From an uncultured Ruminococcus sp. (GTDB lineage: Bacteria; Bacillota; Clostridia; Oscillospirales; Acutalibacteraceae), in assembly GCA_902772755.1 (NCBI GenBank), contig CACYCD010000161.1, positions 1 to 7,080 on the forward strand: 7,080 nt of DNA. Direction: 5' to 3'. The position numbers and the translations under genes were made by a program. The notes below the pieces were generated by a model. It ran no database searches, was not told where the DNA came from, and saw only the letters and a list, made by a program, of their open reading frames with translations. The number at the start of each line of letters is the position of its first letter. The first letter of the stretch is position 1. Below, piece by piece: positions 1 through 5,595 of the stretch.

Positions 1-1191
1 ACGCTTGGCAGGGTCATTGCTCTCCAAATATGTTTCCATGCCGATCTCTTCGCCGTAGTAAATGTATGTATTGCCGGGTGTGAGCTGGCAGAGGGCTGCT
101 GCCATCTTCTTCTGATACAGTTCTTCAAGATAATCGGCGGAACGTGCCATATCGTGGTTGGTGATAAAGTAGGCATTTATAGCGTTCTTGTTAGCTTCCT
201 TGGTGTACTTCTCGTAATTGAGCAGGCTGTCTACATAGTCATTGATCGAGCCGGCAACTGTATCGCCGATGAATTTTCCGGAGCCGTCAGCGAACGGAAA
301 AGCAAACAGACTGTCTATGCCGGAACCGTAGAAATCGGTGATCTCGCTCTTATCGTTGCTCCAGTCCTCGCCTACCATATAGATATCGCTCTTCATCTCC
401 TTGCAGTCATCGTAGAATACCTTGAGTGCGTCGGAGCTTCTCTTTGCATCGTTATAATACAGATATCTGATAGCGTCAAGACGGAAGCCTGCTACTCCCT
501 TGTCTATCCAGAACTTGGCAATTTTGTGAAATTCTTCCTTGGTTCCTTCATAGTCATAATTCCACTCGGGCATCTGGTCGCTGAAATTGCTCTCATATAC
601 TATCGAGCTGTCCTTGGGATCGGGGTTAAAGCCGTTTGGTGTATCCTCATTCTTAGCAAGCTTTTTCATACTGAAATACTTTGCATAGCCGTCAAAGTTA
701 CCCTGCTCAGCCTCTTTAAGAGCTTTTTGGAACCACGGGTGTTCAAATGAGCAGTGGTTGGGAACGAGGTCGATTATCACGTCAAGACCACGCTTATCAC
801 ACTCTGCGATCAGCTTGTCAAAATCATCAAGAGTACCGAACTGTGGGTCAATGTCATAGTAATCCTTGACGTCATACTTGTGATAGGACGGTGAGGGCAT
901 CATCGGACTGAGCCACAAGCCGGTAACGCCGAGGTCCTCATCTGTGCTGTCGTTGCCGTCATTCAGATAGTCGAGCTTGCTGATGATTCCCTGCAGGTCG
1001 CCGATCTTGTCACCGTCGGAATCACAGAACGAGCCTATCCAGATCTGATAGTAGTTGTTGAACTTGTCCTTGGGGATATTGAGCTTTGCATCGTCAAGCA
1101 GATCCTCAGTGGTGACTTTTCCGCAGCCGGCACTGAGAGCCATTGCTCCGCACAACAATCCTGCAAGGGTTGCAGATAGAAACTTTTTCAT
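1..1191 (-). CDS. GH13 alpha-amylase-family lipoprotein, 3' end cut off by window edge
   Basis: Secreted, membrane-anchored glycoside hydrolase of family GH13, predicted to cleave alpha-1,4-glucans or maltooligosaccharides outside the cell. The reading frame is open from the ATG at 1191 to base 1 (397 residues seen), so the C-terminal part of the barrel and domain C lie outside the window. A signal peptide (MKKFLSATLAGLLCG...) ends in the lipobox LSAGC, with the lipidated Cys at residue 23. The barrel begins near residue 45 with QIWIGSF and a DSDGDKIGD loop. All conserved GH13 regions visible are intact: DLVPNH (141-146), GFRLDA with nucleophile Asp239, VGEDW with acid/base Glu275, and NHD with Asp347. 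Region V reads MPEWN (207-211), close to the MPDLN of the 'intermediary' group, so an oligosaccharide-active enzyme resembling GH13_36 is plausible but inferred. AAGGAG at 1198-1203 sits 6 nt before the ATG. It follows the malEFG operon but has its own promoter. Confidence 0.9.
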   Translation of the reverse strand, partial: MKKFLSATLAGLLCGAMALSAGCGKVTTEDLLDDAKLNIPKDKFNNYYQIWIGSFCDSDGDKIGDLQGIISKLDYLNDGNDSTDEDLGVTGLWLSPMMPSPSYHKYDVKDYYDIDPQFGTLDDFDKLIAECDKRGLDVIIDLVPNHCSFEHPWFQKALKEAEQGNFDGYAKYFSMKKLAKNEDTPNGFNPDPKDSSIVYESNFSDQMPEWNYDYEGTKEEFHKIAKFWIDKGVAGFRLDAIRYLYYNDAKRSSDALKVFYDDCKEMKSDIYMVGEDWSNDKSEITDFYGSGIDSLFAFPFADGSGKFIGDTVAGSINDYVDSLLNYEKYTKEANKNAINAYFITNHDMARSADYLEELYQKKMAAALCQLTPGNTYIYYGEEIGMETYLESNDPAKR

Positions 1192-1235
1192 TGTTTTCTC
1201 CTTAGTTAAAAATATTGCGGAAATATCCTAAACTG

Positions 1236-1264
1236 ATTTTAACATTATTTTTGAATAAAGGCAA
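1236..1264 (-). promoter_or_regulatory. Sigma-A-type promoter of the GH13 gene
   Basis: Read on the minus strand: a -35 box TTGCCT (1259-1264), a 17-bp spacer and a -10 box TAAAAT (1236-1241) preceded by TGT, giving an extended -10 (TGTTAAAAT). Transcription would start near 1229, leaving a leader of about 38 nt. The promoter lies just beyond the malG terminator, so the amylase gene can be expressed separately from the transporter. No convincing cre or LacI-type operator was found here; a short perfect palindrome, TTTTGCAAAA (1291-1300), lies upstream but doubles as the terminator's T-tract. The call rests on sequence match alone. Confidence 0.6.
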
Positions 1265-1290
1265 TAGATTTTTAGTTTCTTTTTAAAATA

Positions 1291-1325
1291 TTTTGCAAAA
1301 AGCTCCACAGACGAGCTGTGGAGCT
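1291..1325 (-). terminator. Rho-independent terminator after malG
   Basis: A perfect 10-bp inverted repeat, AGCTCCACAG (1301-1310) and CTGTGGAGCT (1316-1325), encloses a 5-nt loop. On the minus strand it is followed directly by TTTTGCAAAATATTTT, a T-rich though interrupted tract. It begins 22 nt after the malG stop codon, so it closes the malE-malF-malG transcript. The short interrupted T-run may allow some readthrough into the GH13 gene. Confidence 0.8.
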
Positions 1326-1347
1326 GATTTGCAGTGAAAGATGTAAA

Positions 1348-2202
1348 TTAACCCTTTACACCACCGGCAGTTACACCCTCTACATAGTAGTTCTGCATCT
1401 TGAGGAACAAGAGCGAGATCGGGATAGCAACGATAGTTGCACCTGCGAGGAACTGTGTATAGTATGTGCCGATATAGGTCTGTGAAGCCATGGTCTGAAG
1501 ACCGATAGCAACTGTGTAGTTAGCGATCTTATCGCCCATGATGATCTTTACAAGAATAAAGTCTGTCCACGGTCCGATAAATGCTGTAAGTACGGTATAA
1601 ACAACGATGGGCTTTGACATCGGGAGAATGATCTGCCAGAAGATCTGGTTTCTTGTAGCTCCGTCAATGGTAGCCGCTTCGTCAAGTGCTCTTGGGATAG
1701 TATCAAAGAAGCCCTTACTGATCTGGAAGCCGATAGCAGCACCCGATGAGTAGCAGATGACAAGAGCGGGCAGAGTCTGTGTAAGACCCATAGCCTTGAG
1801 AAGGTAGTAGATAGCGATCATTGTCATAAAGCCGGGGAACATTCCGATAACCATACCGATGTTGATAAGCGGTCTTCTTGCCTTAAATCTAAGACGTGAG
1901 AAAGCGTAACTTACCATAAGCACCGAAAGAGTTGAGATAATGCAGGAGAAGATGGCAACGATAAGTGTGTTGAGGAACCATCTGGGGAAGTTGATTACAC
2001 CTGTCTCTGTAAAGAGCTTAATGTAATTATCGAAGGTGTATTCCTTGGGCAAGAGGTAGTGAACCGAAGAACCGCCCTCTGCACGGAATGAATGCAGAAG
2101 CATCCAAACAAGGGGAGAAACCCAGATAACACCCATAATAGCGAGGATAGCATAGATAATTCCGTTGGCGATCTGTCTTCTGGTTTTGTAGCTTTTTATC
2201 AT
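1348..2202 (-). CDS. malG: MalG-like maltodextrin ABC transporter permease
   Basis: Inner-membrane permease of a carbohydrate ABC importer (binding-protein-dependent transport family, COG3833/MalG type), partner of the MalF-like protein encoded just upstream. At 284 residues it has the usual MalG length. Hydrophobic segments lie at about 13-36, 77-99, 112-136, 143-160, 196-218 and 248-267, matching a six-helix layout. The cytoplasmic EAA loop that docks on the ATPase is clear at residues 171-194 (RALDEAATIDGA...IILP). The C-terminus, NYYVEGVTAGGVKG, is typical of MalG proteins. The ATG overlaps the malF stop codon by 4 bp (ATGA on the minus strand), and AGGAGG (2210-2215) lies 7 nt before it, so the start is firm. 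A terminator follows. The sugar is assigned from family resemblance and the adjacent alpha-amylase; other alpha-glucosides are possible. Confidence 0.92.
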   Translation of the reverse strand: MIKSYKTRRQIANGIIYAILAIMGVIWVSPLVWMLLHSFRAEGGSSVHYLLPKEYTFDNYIKLFTETGVINFPRWFLNTLIVAIFSCIISTLSVLMVSYAFSRLRFKARRPLINIGMVIGMFPGFMTMIAIYYLLKAMGLTQTLPALVICYSSGAAIGFQISKGFFDTIPRALDEAATIDGATRNQIFWQIILPMSKPIVVYTVLTAFIGPWTDFILVKIIMGDKIANYTVAIGLQTMASQTYIGTYYTQFLAGATIVAIPISLLFLKMQNYYVEGVTAGGVKG

Positions 2203-3698
2203 GAGAACGCCTCCTCATCCTTTGCAGATTTTGTAACGTTGAAGGTGATGAGTGACAGTGATGCACAGACGATAAATACAAGGATACCGATAGCGGCAGC
2301 GTAGTTGTAGTCCTGCGTACTCATTGTCAGCTTGAACAGCCATGTTACAAGCAGATCAGTGTGTCCTGCCTGATAATACTCTGTTGCGGTAGGTCCGCCG
2401 TTTGTCAACAGGTAGATAACGTTGAAGTTATTGATGTTGTTGATAAAGGTAGTAATGAGGTACGGAGTGGTTACAAAGATCATATACGGCAGTGTGATGC
2501 TGAAGAAGGTCCTTGCAGGGCTTGCACCGTCAATACGTGCGGACTCATAGAGATCCTCAGGAATATTCATAAGGATACCCGAAGTGATAAGGATGGTATA
2601 CGGGATACCTACCCAGAGGTTTACGACAATAACGGTTATCTTCGCCGTGAGCGGATCGTCACCGATGAAGTTCACCTGCTGACCGCCCATACTCTCAATA
2701 AGAATATTGATAGCACCTGTGTCGAGCTGGAGCATCTGGTTCATGATAAGAAGTGTAACGAACTGGGGAACAGCAACTGTGATAACGAAGAGTGTTCTCC
2801 AAAGAGCCTTGTACTTGATACCCTTCTTGTTGATCATAAGTGCAACTACCATACCTGCAAAGTAGTTGATGAAGGTTGCAAAGAATGCCCAAACAATAGT
2901 CCACTCTGTCAAAGCAAGGAAGGTGCTTCCCATATTTGCACCTTGCTTGTTCTCGAATACTTCTCTGAAAGTATCCAAACCAACCCAAGTGAAGAGGTTG
3001 TTAGGAGCAAGGTTCGGGGGACGGTAGTTTGTGAAGGCGATACATATCATAAATACCAGCGGTAAGAGTGTGAAGATGCTGATAAGAAGAACAGGAATAG
3101 AGAGAAGTGTGATGTGGAACTTCTCATCGCCGAACTGCTTCATTTCCTCCTGGAAGGAAGGAATGTGATGTCCGGACTCACTGAGCTTCTGAACATGATA
3201 AGCTGATTTTGTGTTAATAATGTAGAATACAAAGAATACTATCGTAACTACTATTGTCAAAACGCCGTACAGGAGGATAAGCATTGAGTTATCTCCGGGT
3301 ACACGCTGCATTCTGTGAGTTACGGGATCCATATTACTCTGAGTGGGTGTGTCACCGAGAGTTCCGAATTTTCCGAGGTACTTAAATCCAAATGTAAACA
3401 GGAACAGGAAGTACAGGACTTCAAGCAACAGCATAATACCGCCCTTTATGTACTGACCTCTTACTATATTACTTGAACCCATTACCAAGTAAGAAAGCTT
3501 TGTAGCACCATCGCCCTTTGAAAAGCGTGTTCCGTAATTGGAGAAGCCGTTTACAATTCCCTTACCGAGCCTTACAAAGAATCTGCCGATAGCGGAAAAG
3601 AAATTTCCGATATGCTTGGGAAGATTAGTGAAGAAGGAGGAAAGCTTATGGGTGAATTTCTCCAGTGGACTCAGCTGGACGTAATCTATATACTTCAT
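2199..3698 (-). CDS. malF: MalF-like maltodextrin ABC transporter permease with N-terminal extension
   Basis: Inner-membrane permease that would pair with MalG to form the translocation channel. It has 499 residues, near the length of E. coli MalF. About eight hydrophobic segments are visible: near 86-108, 137-161, 196-222, 262-289, 299-323, 352-375, 403-427 and 464-486. The EAA loop is at 381-404 (EDLYESARIDGASPA...ITLP). The first 80 residues are soluble, rich in Phe, Lys and Gly (for example GNFFSAIGRFFVRLGKG, 31-47), and look amphipathic. They are followed by a GQYIKGGIMLLL stretch (81-92) like the GQ..KG segment seen in Firmicute MalF/MalC proteins. The loop between the first two helices carries TPTQSNMDPVTHRMQRVPGD. 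The ATG at 3698 has AGGGAG (3706-3711) 7 nt upstream. It lies 91 bp after malE across a hairpin and is translationally coupled to malG. No ATPase gene is present. Confidence 0.92.
   Translation of the reverse strand: MKYIDYVQLSPLEKFTHKLSSFFTNLPKHIGNFFSAIGRFFVRLGKGIVNGFSNYGTRFSKGDGATKLSYLVMGSSNIVRGQYIKGGIMLLLEVLYFLFLFTFGFKYLGKFGTLGDTPTQSNMDPVTHRMQRVPGDNSMLILLYGVLTIVVTIVFFVFYIINTKSAYHVQKLSESGHHIPSFQEEMKQFGDEKFHITLLSIPVLLISIFTLLPLVFMICIAFTNYRPPNLAPNNLFTWVGLDTFREVFENKQGANMGSTFLALTEWTIVWAFFATFINYFAGMVVALMINKKGIKYKALWRTLFVITVAVPQFVTLLIMNQMLQLDTGAINILIESMGGQQVNFIGDDPLTAKITVIVVNLWVGIPYTILITSGILMNIPEDLYESARIDGASPARTFFSITLPYMIFVTTPYLITTFINNINNFNVIYLLTNGGPTATEYYQAGHTDLLVTWLFKLTMSTQDYNYAAAIGILVFIVCASLSLITFNVTKSAKDEEAFS
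2210..2215 (-). promoter_or_regulatory. Consensus ribosome binding site for malG inside malF
   Basis: AGGAGG on the minus strand, 7 nt before the malG ATG. It lies within the last malF codons, so malG translation can re-initiate as ribosomes finish malF. With the ATGA overlap this indicates coupled, near-equal synthesis of the two permease subunits. Confidence 0.85.
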
Positions 3699-3738
3699 TT
3701 ATTCACTCCCTTTTCTATAGATAATGTTAGCCAAAACA

Positions 3739-3768
3739 TCTGCAGACGGTGGTGTGACCGCCTGCAGA
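3739..3768 (-). promoter_or_regulatory. Intercistronic hairpin between malE and malF
   Basis: In the minus-strand RNA, UCUGCAGGCGGU (3768-3757) pairs with ACCGUCUGCAGA (3750-3739) around the loop CACACC, giving a 12-bp GC-rich stem. The only non-Watson-Crick position is G-U in the minus-strand transcript, whereas it would be an A-C mismatch in a plus-strand transcript, which fits a structure acting in the mal mRNA. It starts about 20 nt after the malE stop codon and is followed by UGUUUUGG, a weak U-tract. It could be a leaky terminator/attenuator or a 3' stabiliser for malE mRNA; either would give more binding protein than permease. The structure is seen; the role is inferred. Confidence 0.7.
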
Positions 3769-3789
3769 AGCATTTAAGCGATTACAGAA

Positions 3790-5082
3790 TTAGCCGTTGA
3801 TGTTGTTGAGTGTATCCTTGAGGAGCTTAGACATAGAAGCGTCGCTGAGGTCAGCCTTATCCTTTGTGATCTGGTTGCCCAGGTTGCCCATCGGATCCCA
3901 GAATGCCTGAATGATGTTAGCCTGTACTACGAAGGTCTTGCCCTCTTCCTGCATTGCTGTGATGCCGGGGTTATCCTTAACCTCTACGCCTGTGTGTGTG
4001 GGTGTCCAACCGAGGTCGTTAAGTCTTTCCTGCTGGCAGTCCTTGTCTGCGAGGTAGTCAGCCAGAGCCATTGCAGCCTCGGGATATTTTGTGTTGTTGT
4101 TTACGCCGATGTATTTGTAACCGATCATACCAACGATATCGGTATCTGTTCCGTCGATATTGATTGTCGGGAGCTTAGCAACGCCGAAGTCATCGCCGAG
4201 AGCCTTCTGGTTTACGGAAGTATCCCATGTACCGTCAATACCTGCACCAACCTGTCTGGGGTTCTCGCCAAAGCCTGCGGAGATGTTGGCAACTGCAGCC
4301 TTGGAGAATGTGCCCTTATACTTCTTGATCAGCTCACCGAATGCCTTCATGGAAGCTGAAACCTTCTTTTCGTCATACTCGTTGAACTTCTGAGTATCCT
4401 GAGCTTCGCCCTCTACGCCGTCAAGCTTGAGACCGCCTGTGAAAGCGAACATACAGGAATAATAACCGTTGCCTGCATCCATGATGAACTTGCGGCCTGC
4501 CTTCTTACAAGCTTCAAGAACACCCTCGAGGGACTTGGCATCTTCATCGGAAACTACCTTCTTGTCATATACAAGATAGTAGCCGTTGTCGGTCTCGGGG
4601 AATGCGTAAACAACTTCGCTGCCCTCAAAGTCGCCTCTTACTGTGTCAACAGCGGACTTGGAGTGTTCCTTAACAACCTTATCCTCATAGTCCTTGTAAA
4701 GGGGCATGATAGCCTTTGCCATTGTGAGCTTTGTCAGCTGGTCGGAAGCAAAACCGAATACGTCGGCAGCAGCTTCAGGATCGTTGAGAACCTGTGTACC
4801 TGCATCATTCTCTTCCATCTGAACGACCTCAACGCTTACGTTCTTGTCCTTGTGTGCATCCTCAAATGCCTTAGCCTGCTTTTTGAGTGTAGCAAGAGCA
4901 GCATTGGGTCCCCACAGCTTGAGTGTTGCACCGTCTTCGATTTCTGCTGTCTGTGTTGTGTCGCCGCCGCCTGAGTTGGTTGTGTCGCCACCGCCGTTGG
5001 ATGTGTCATCGCCACAGCCAACAAACACACTGCCCATAAGAGCAGAAGCAAGAAGCACTGCAAAAATTCTCTTCATCTTCAT
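3790..5082 (-). CDS. malE: MalE-like maltodextrin-binding lipoprotein
   Basis: Extracytoplasmic solute-binding protein of a sugar ABC importer (SBP_bac_1/8, MalE type, COG2182). It would be lipid-anchored to the outer face of the membrane and pass oligosaccharide to MalF/MalG. It has 430 residues. The signal peptide ends in a lipobox-like FVGC with the lipidated Cys at 23; Phe at -3 is permitted but less usual. A Gly/Asp/Thr-rich linker with a doubled GGGDTT unit (28-43) joins the anchor to the domain. Family-like landmarks are LKLWGP (54-59), PEAAADVFGF (102-111), YAFPETDNGYYLVYDK (159-174), GAGIDGTWD (279-287), GYKYIGVN (321-328), YPEAAMALADYL (333-344) and GWTPT (358-362). The first ATG (5082) is chosen because AGAAGGA (5090-5096) lies 7 nt before it; the Met at residue 3 would be too far. 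Its aromatic residues fit carbohydrate stacking. The exact ligand is inferred from the neighbouring GH13 gene. Confidence 0.92.
   Translation of the reverse strand: MKMKRIFAVLLASALMGSVFVGCGDDTSNGGGDTTNSGGGDTTQTAEIEDGATLKLWGPNAALATLKKQAKAFEDAHKDKNVSVEVVQMEENDAGTQVLNDPEAAADVFGFASDQLTKLTMAKAIMPLYKDYEDKVVKEHSKSAVDTVRGDFEGSEVVYAFPETDNGYYLVYDKKVVSDEDAKSLEGVLEACKKAGRKFIMDAGNGYYSCMFAFTGGLKLDGVEGEAQDTQKFNEYDEKKVSASMKAFGELIKKYKGTFSKAAVANISAGFGENPRQVGAGIDGTWDTSVNQKALGDDFGVAKLPTINIDGTDTDIVGMIGYKYIGVNNNTKYPEAAMALADYLADKDCQQERLNDLGWTPTHTGVEVKDNPGITAMQEEGKTFVVQANIIQAFWDPMGNLGNQITKDKADLSDASMSKLLKDTLNNING
4954..5001 (-). repeat. Two imperfect tandem 24-bp units encoding the MalE linker
   Basis: Units at 4978-5001 and 4954-4977 encode SNGGGDTT and then NSGGGDTT, residues 28-43 of the binding protein. 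The copies share the core ttgtgtcgcc.ccgcc with a few substitutions. They form a flexible, low-complexity tether between the lipidated cysteine and the folded domain. Such units can gain or lose copies without shifting frame. Confidence 0.75.
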
Positions 5083-5127
5083 TATTTTTTCCTTCTTTCG
5101 TTAAGAATAATTTTTGTTCCGGCAGGG

Positions 5128-5145
5128 TTTTTGCCAACTCAAAAA
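5128..5145. repeat. Operator-like palindrome in the malE leader
   Basis: TTTTTG (5128-5133) and CAAAAA (5140-5145) form a perfect 6+6 inverted repeat around CCAACT. It sits about 25-45 nt downstream of the predicted malE transcription start, where a bound repressor could block elongation. It lacks the central CG of typical cre or LacI/MalR operators, so the regulator is unknown. It could also be coincidental, given the AT-rich composition. Confidence 0.35.
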
Positions 5146-5177
5146 ATCGGACTGTTTCCCCGCTTTTCACTATATAA

Positions 5178-5207
5178 ATTGTACCACAAATCACCTATAA
5201 AATGCAA
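5178..5207 (-). promoter_or_regulatory. Predicted promoter of the malE-malF-malG operon
   Basis: Read on the minus strand: a -35 box TTGCAT (5202-5207), an 18-bp spacer and a -10 box TACAAT (5178-5183) with TGG in front, so an extended -10 (TGGTACAAT). Transcription would begin near 5171, giving a leader of about 89 nt before the malE ATG. It is the best sigma-A match upstream of malE. The regulator is not evident. Confidence 0.6.
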
Positions 5208-5526
5208 CTGCCTTTGTACTTTTTATCTAAACCTCTAAAAAATCATTTTGCTTTTGTTTATTTTTACTATAGATTTTTTAAAATTTGATGTTCTTATACA
5301 AATTTTACTTGTTTTTCTTGTGCAATTAGCACAATCAGATTTTATCTAAAATGACGAACATCTGATTTTTATATCGTATTTATTAAAAATCTCTACAGCT
5401 TTAATTTCTTTTTTTGTGCAATAATCGTTCGTTGATTTTTAAACTAAGTACAAACTATATAAAAAAATTCCTTGGTTTTCTATCTGTATAAATTTCTTAT
5501 TTTTTGCACACAGACCGCTCATGTCA
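5208..5526. other. AT-rich divergent intergenic region with several dyads, no gene seen
   Basis: About 320 bp between the two divergent promoters hold no credible gene on either strand. Repeats seen: TTGTGC/GCACAA hairpin (5318-5323 and 5329-5334, 5-nt loop); AATCAGAT/ATCTGATT inverted repeat (5333-5340 and 5360-5367); GATGTTC/GAACATC inverted repeat (5287-5293 and 5356-5362); TTTTATCTAAA direct repeat (5221-5231 and 5340-5350); TTGTGCAAT direct repeat (5318-5326 and 5414-5422). Some will be chance matches in AT-rich DNA, but the cluster at 5318-5367 could be a regulator-binding region. Confidence 0.45.
5318..5334. repeat. Perfect 6-bp dyad TTGTGC-N5-GCACAA
   Basis: This 17-bp inverted repeat with the spacer AATTA has the size and shape of a dimeric regulator's operator. 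Its left half, extended to TTGTGCAAT, recurs at 5414-5422. It lies about 110 bp upstream of the malE -35 box and about 190 bp upstream of the murE -35 box. It is not followed by a T-run that would make it a terminator. No regulator family is recognised. Confidence 0.4.
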
Positions 5527-5555
5527 TTGACAAACAGGAAAAAAAGTTGTAAATT
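5527..5555 (+). promoter_or_regulatory. Promoter of the MurE-family gene
   Basis: A perfect -35 hexamer TTGACA (5527-5532), a 17-bp spacer and a -10 TAAATT (5550-5555, 4 of 6 matches). Transcription would start near 5562, leaving a leader of about 34 nt. The promoter lies downstream of the more distant in-frame ATG at 5521, which supports the start at 5596. The AT-rich DNA upstream could act as an UP element. Confidence 0.6.
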
Positions 5556-5579
5556 TATCATATATCTATTATGTGATAC

Positions 5580-5586
5580 GAAAGGA
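5580..5586 (+). promoter_or_regulatory. Ribosome binding site that fixes the murE-family start
   Basis: GAAAGGA lies 9 nt before the ATG at 5596. The alternative in-frame ATG at 5521 is preceded by cacacagaccgctc, which has no Shine-Dalgarno match. This site therefore decides the start. Confidence 0.75.
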
Positions 5587-5595
5587 TTGAAAGCT

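Noticed and set aside
154..750. Plus-strand 198-codon open frame
   Set aside because: It lies antisense to the GH13 gene, whose minus-strand frame contains every conserved catalytic motif. The plus-strand product shows no recognisable domain, and its start has no convincing ribosome binding site.
2361..3065. Plus-strand 234-codon open frame
   Set aside because: It is a shadow of the malF-like gene. The product is Cys-rich and low in motif content, and the opposite strand encodes an intact permease with an EAA loop.
5121..5136. Possible riboswitch or leader hairpin (GGCA...TGCC) in the malE leader
   Set aside because: The stem is only 4 bp with a 7-nt loop, there is no conserved aptamer core, and no terminator or anti-terminator partner is visible.
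5432..5461. Alternative murE promoter TTGATT-N18-TATATA
   Set aside because: Both boxes match less well than TTGACA at 5527-5532 with TAAATT at 5550-5555, and AT-rich DNA gives many such matches. A secondary promoter here is not excluded.
5208..5526. CRISPR array or insertion-sequence end in the repeat-containing intergenic region
   Set aside because: The repeats are 6 to 11 bp, irregularly spaced and of mixed orientation. There are no regular spacers, long terminal inverted repeats, target duplications or transposase remnants.
5521..5595. Upstream ATG giving the MurE-family protein 25 extra N-terminal residues
   Set aside because: The ATG at 5521 has no Shine-Dalgarno sequence, the extension does not resemble a MurE N-terminus, and the best promoter (5527-5555) lies downstream of it. 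The ATG at 5596 has a proper ribosome binding site.
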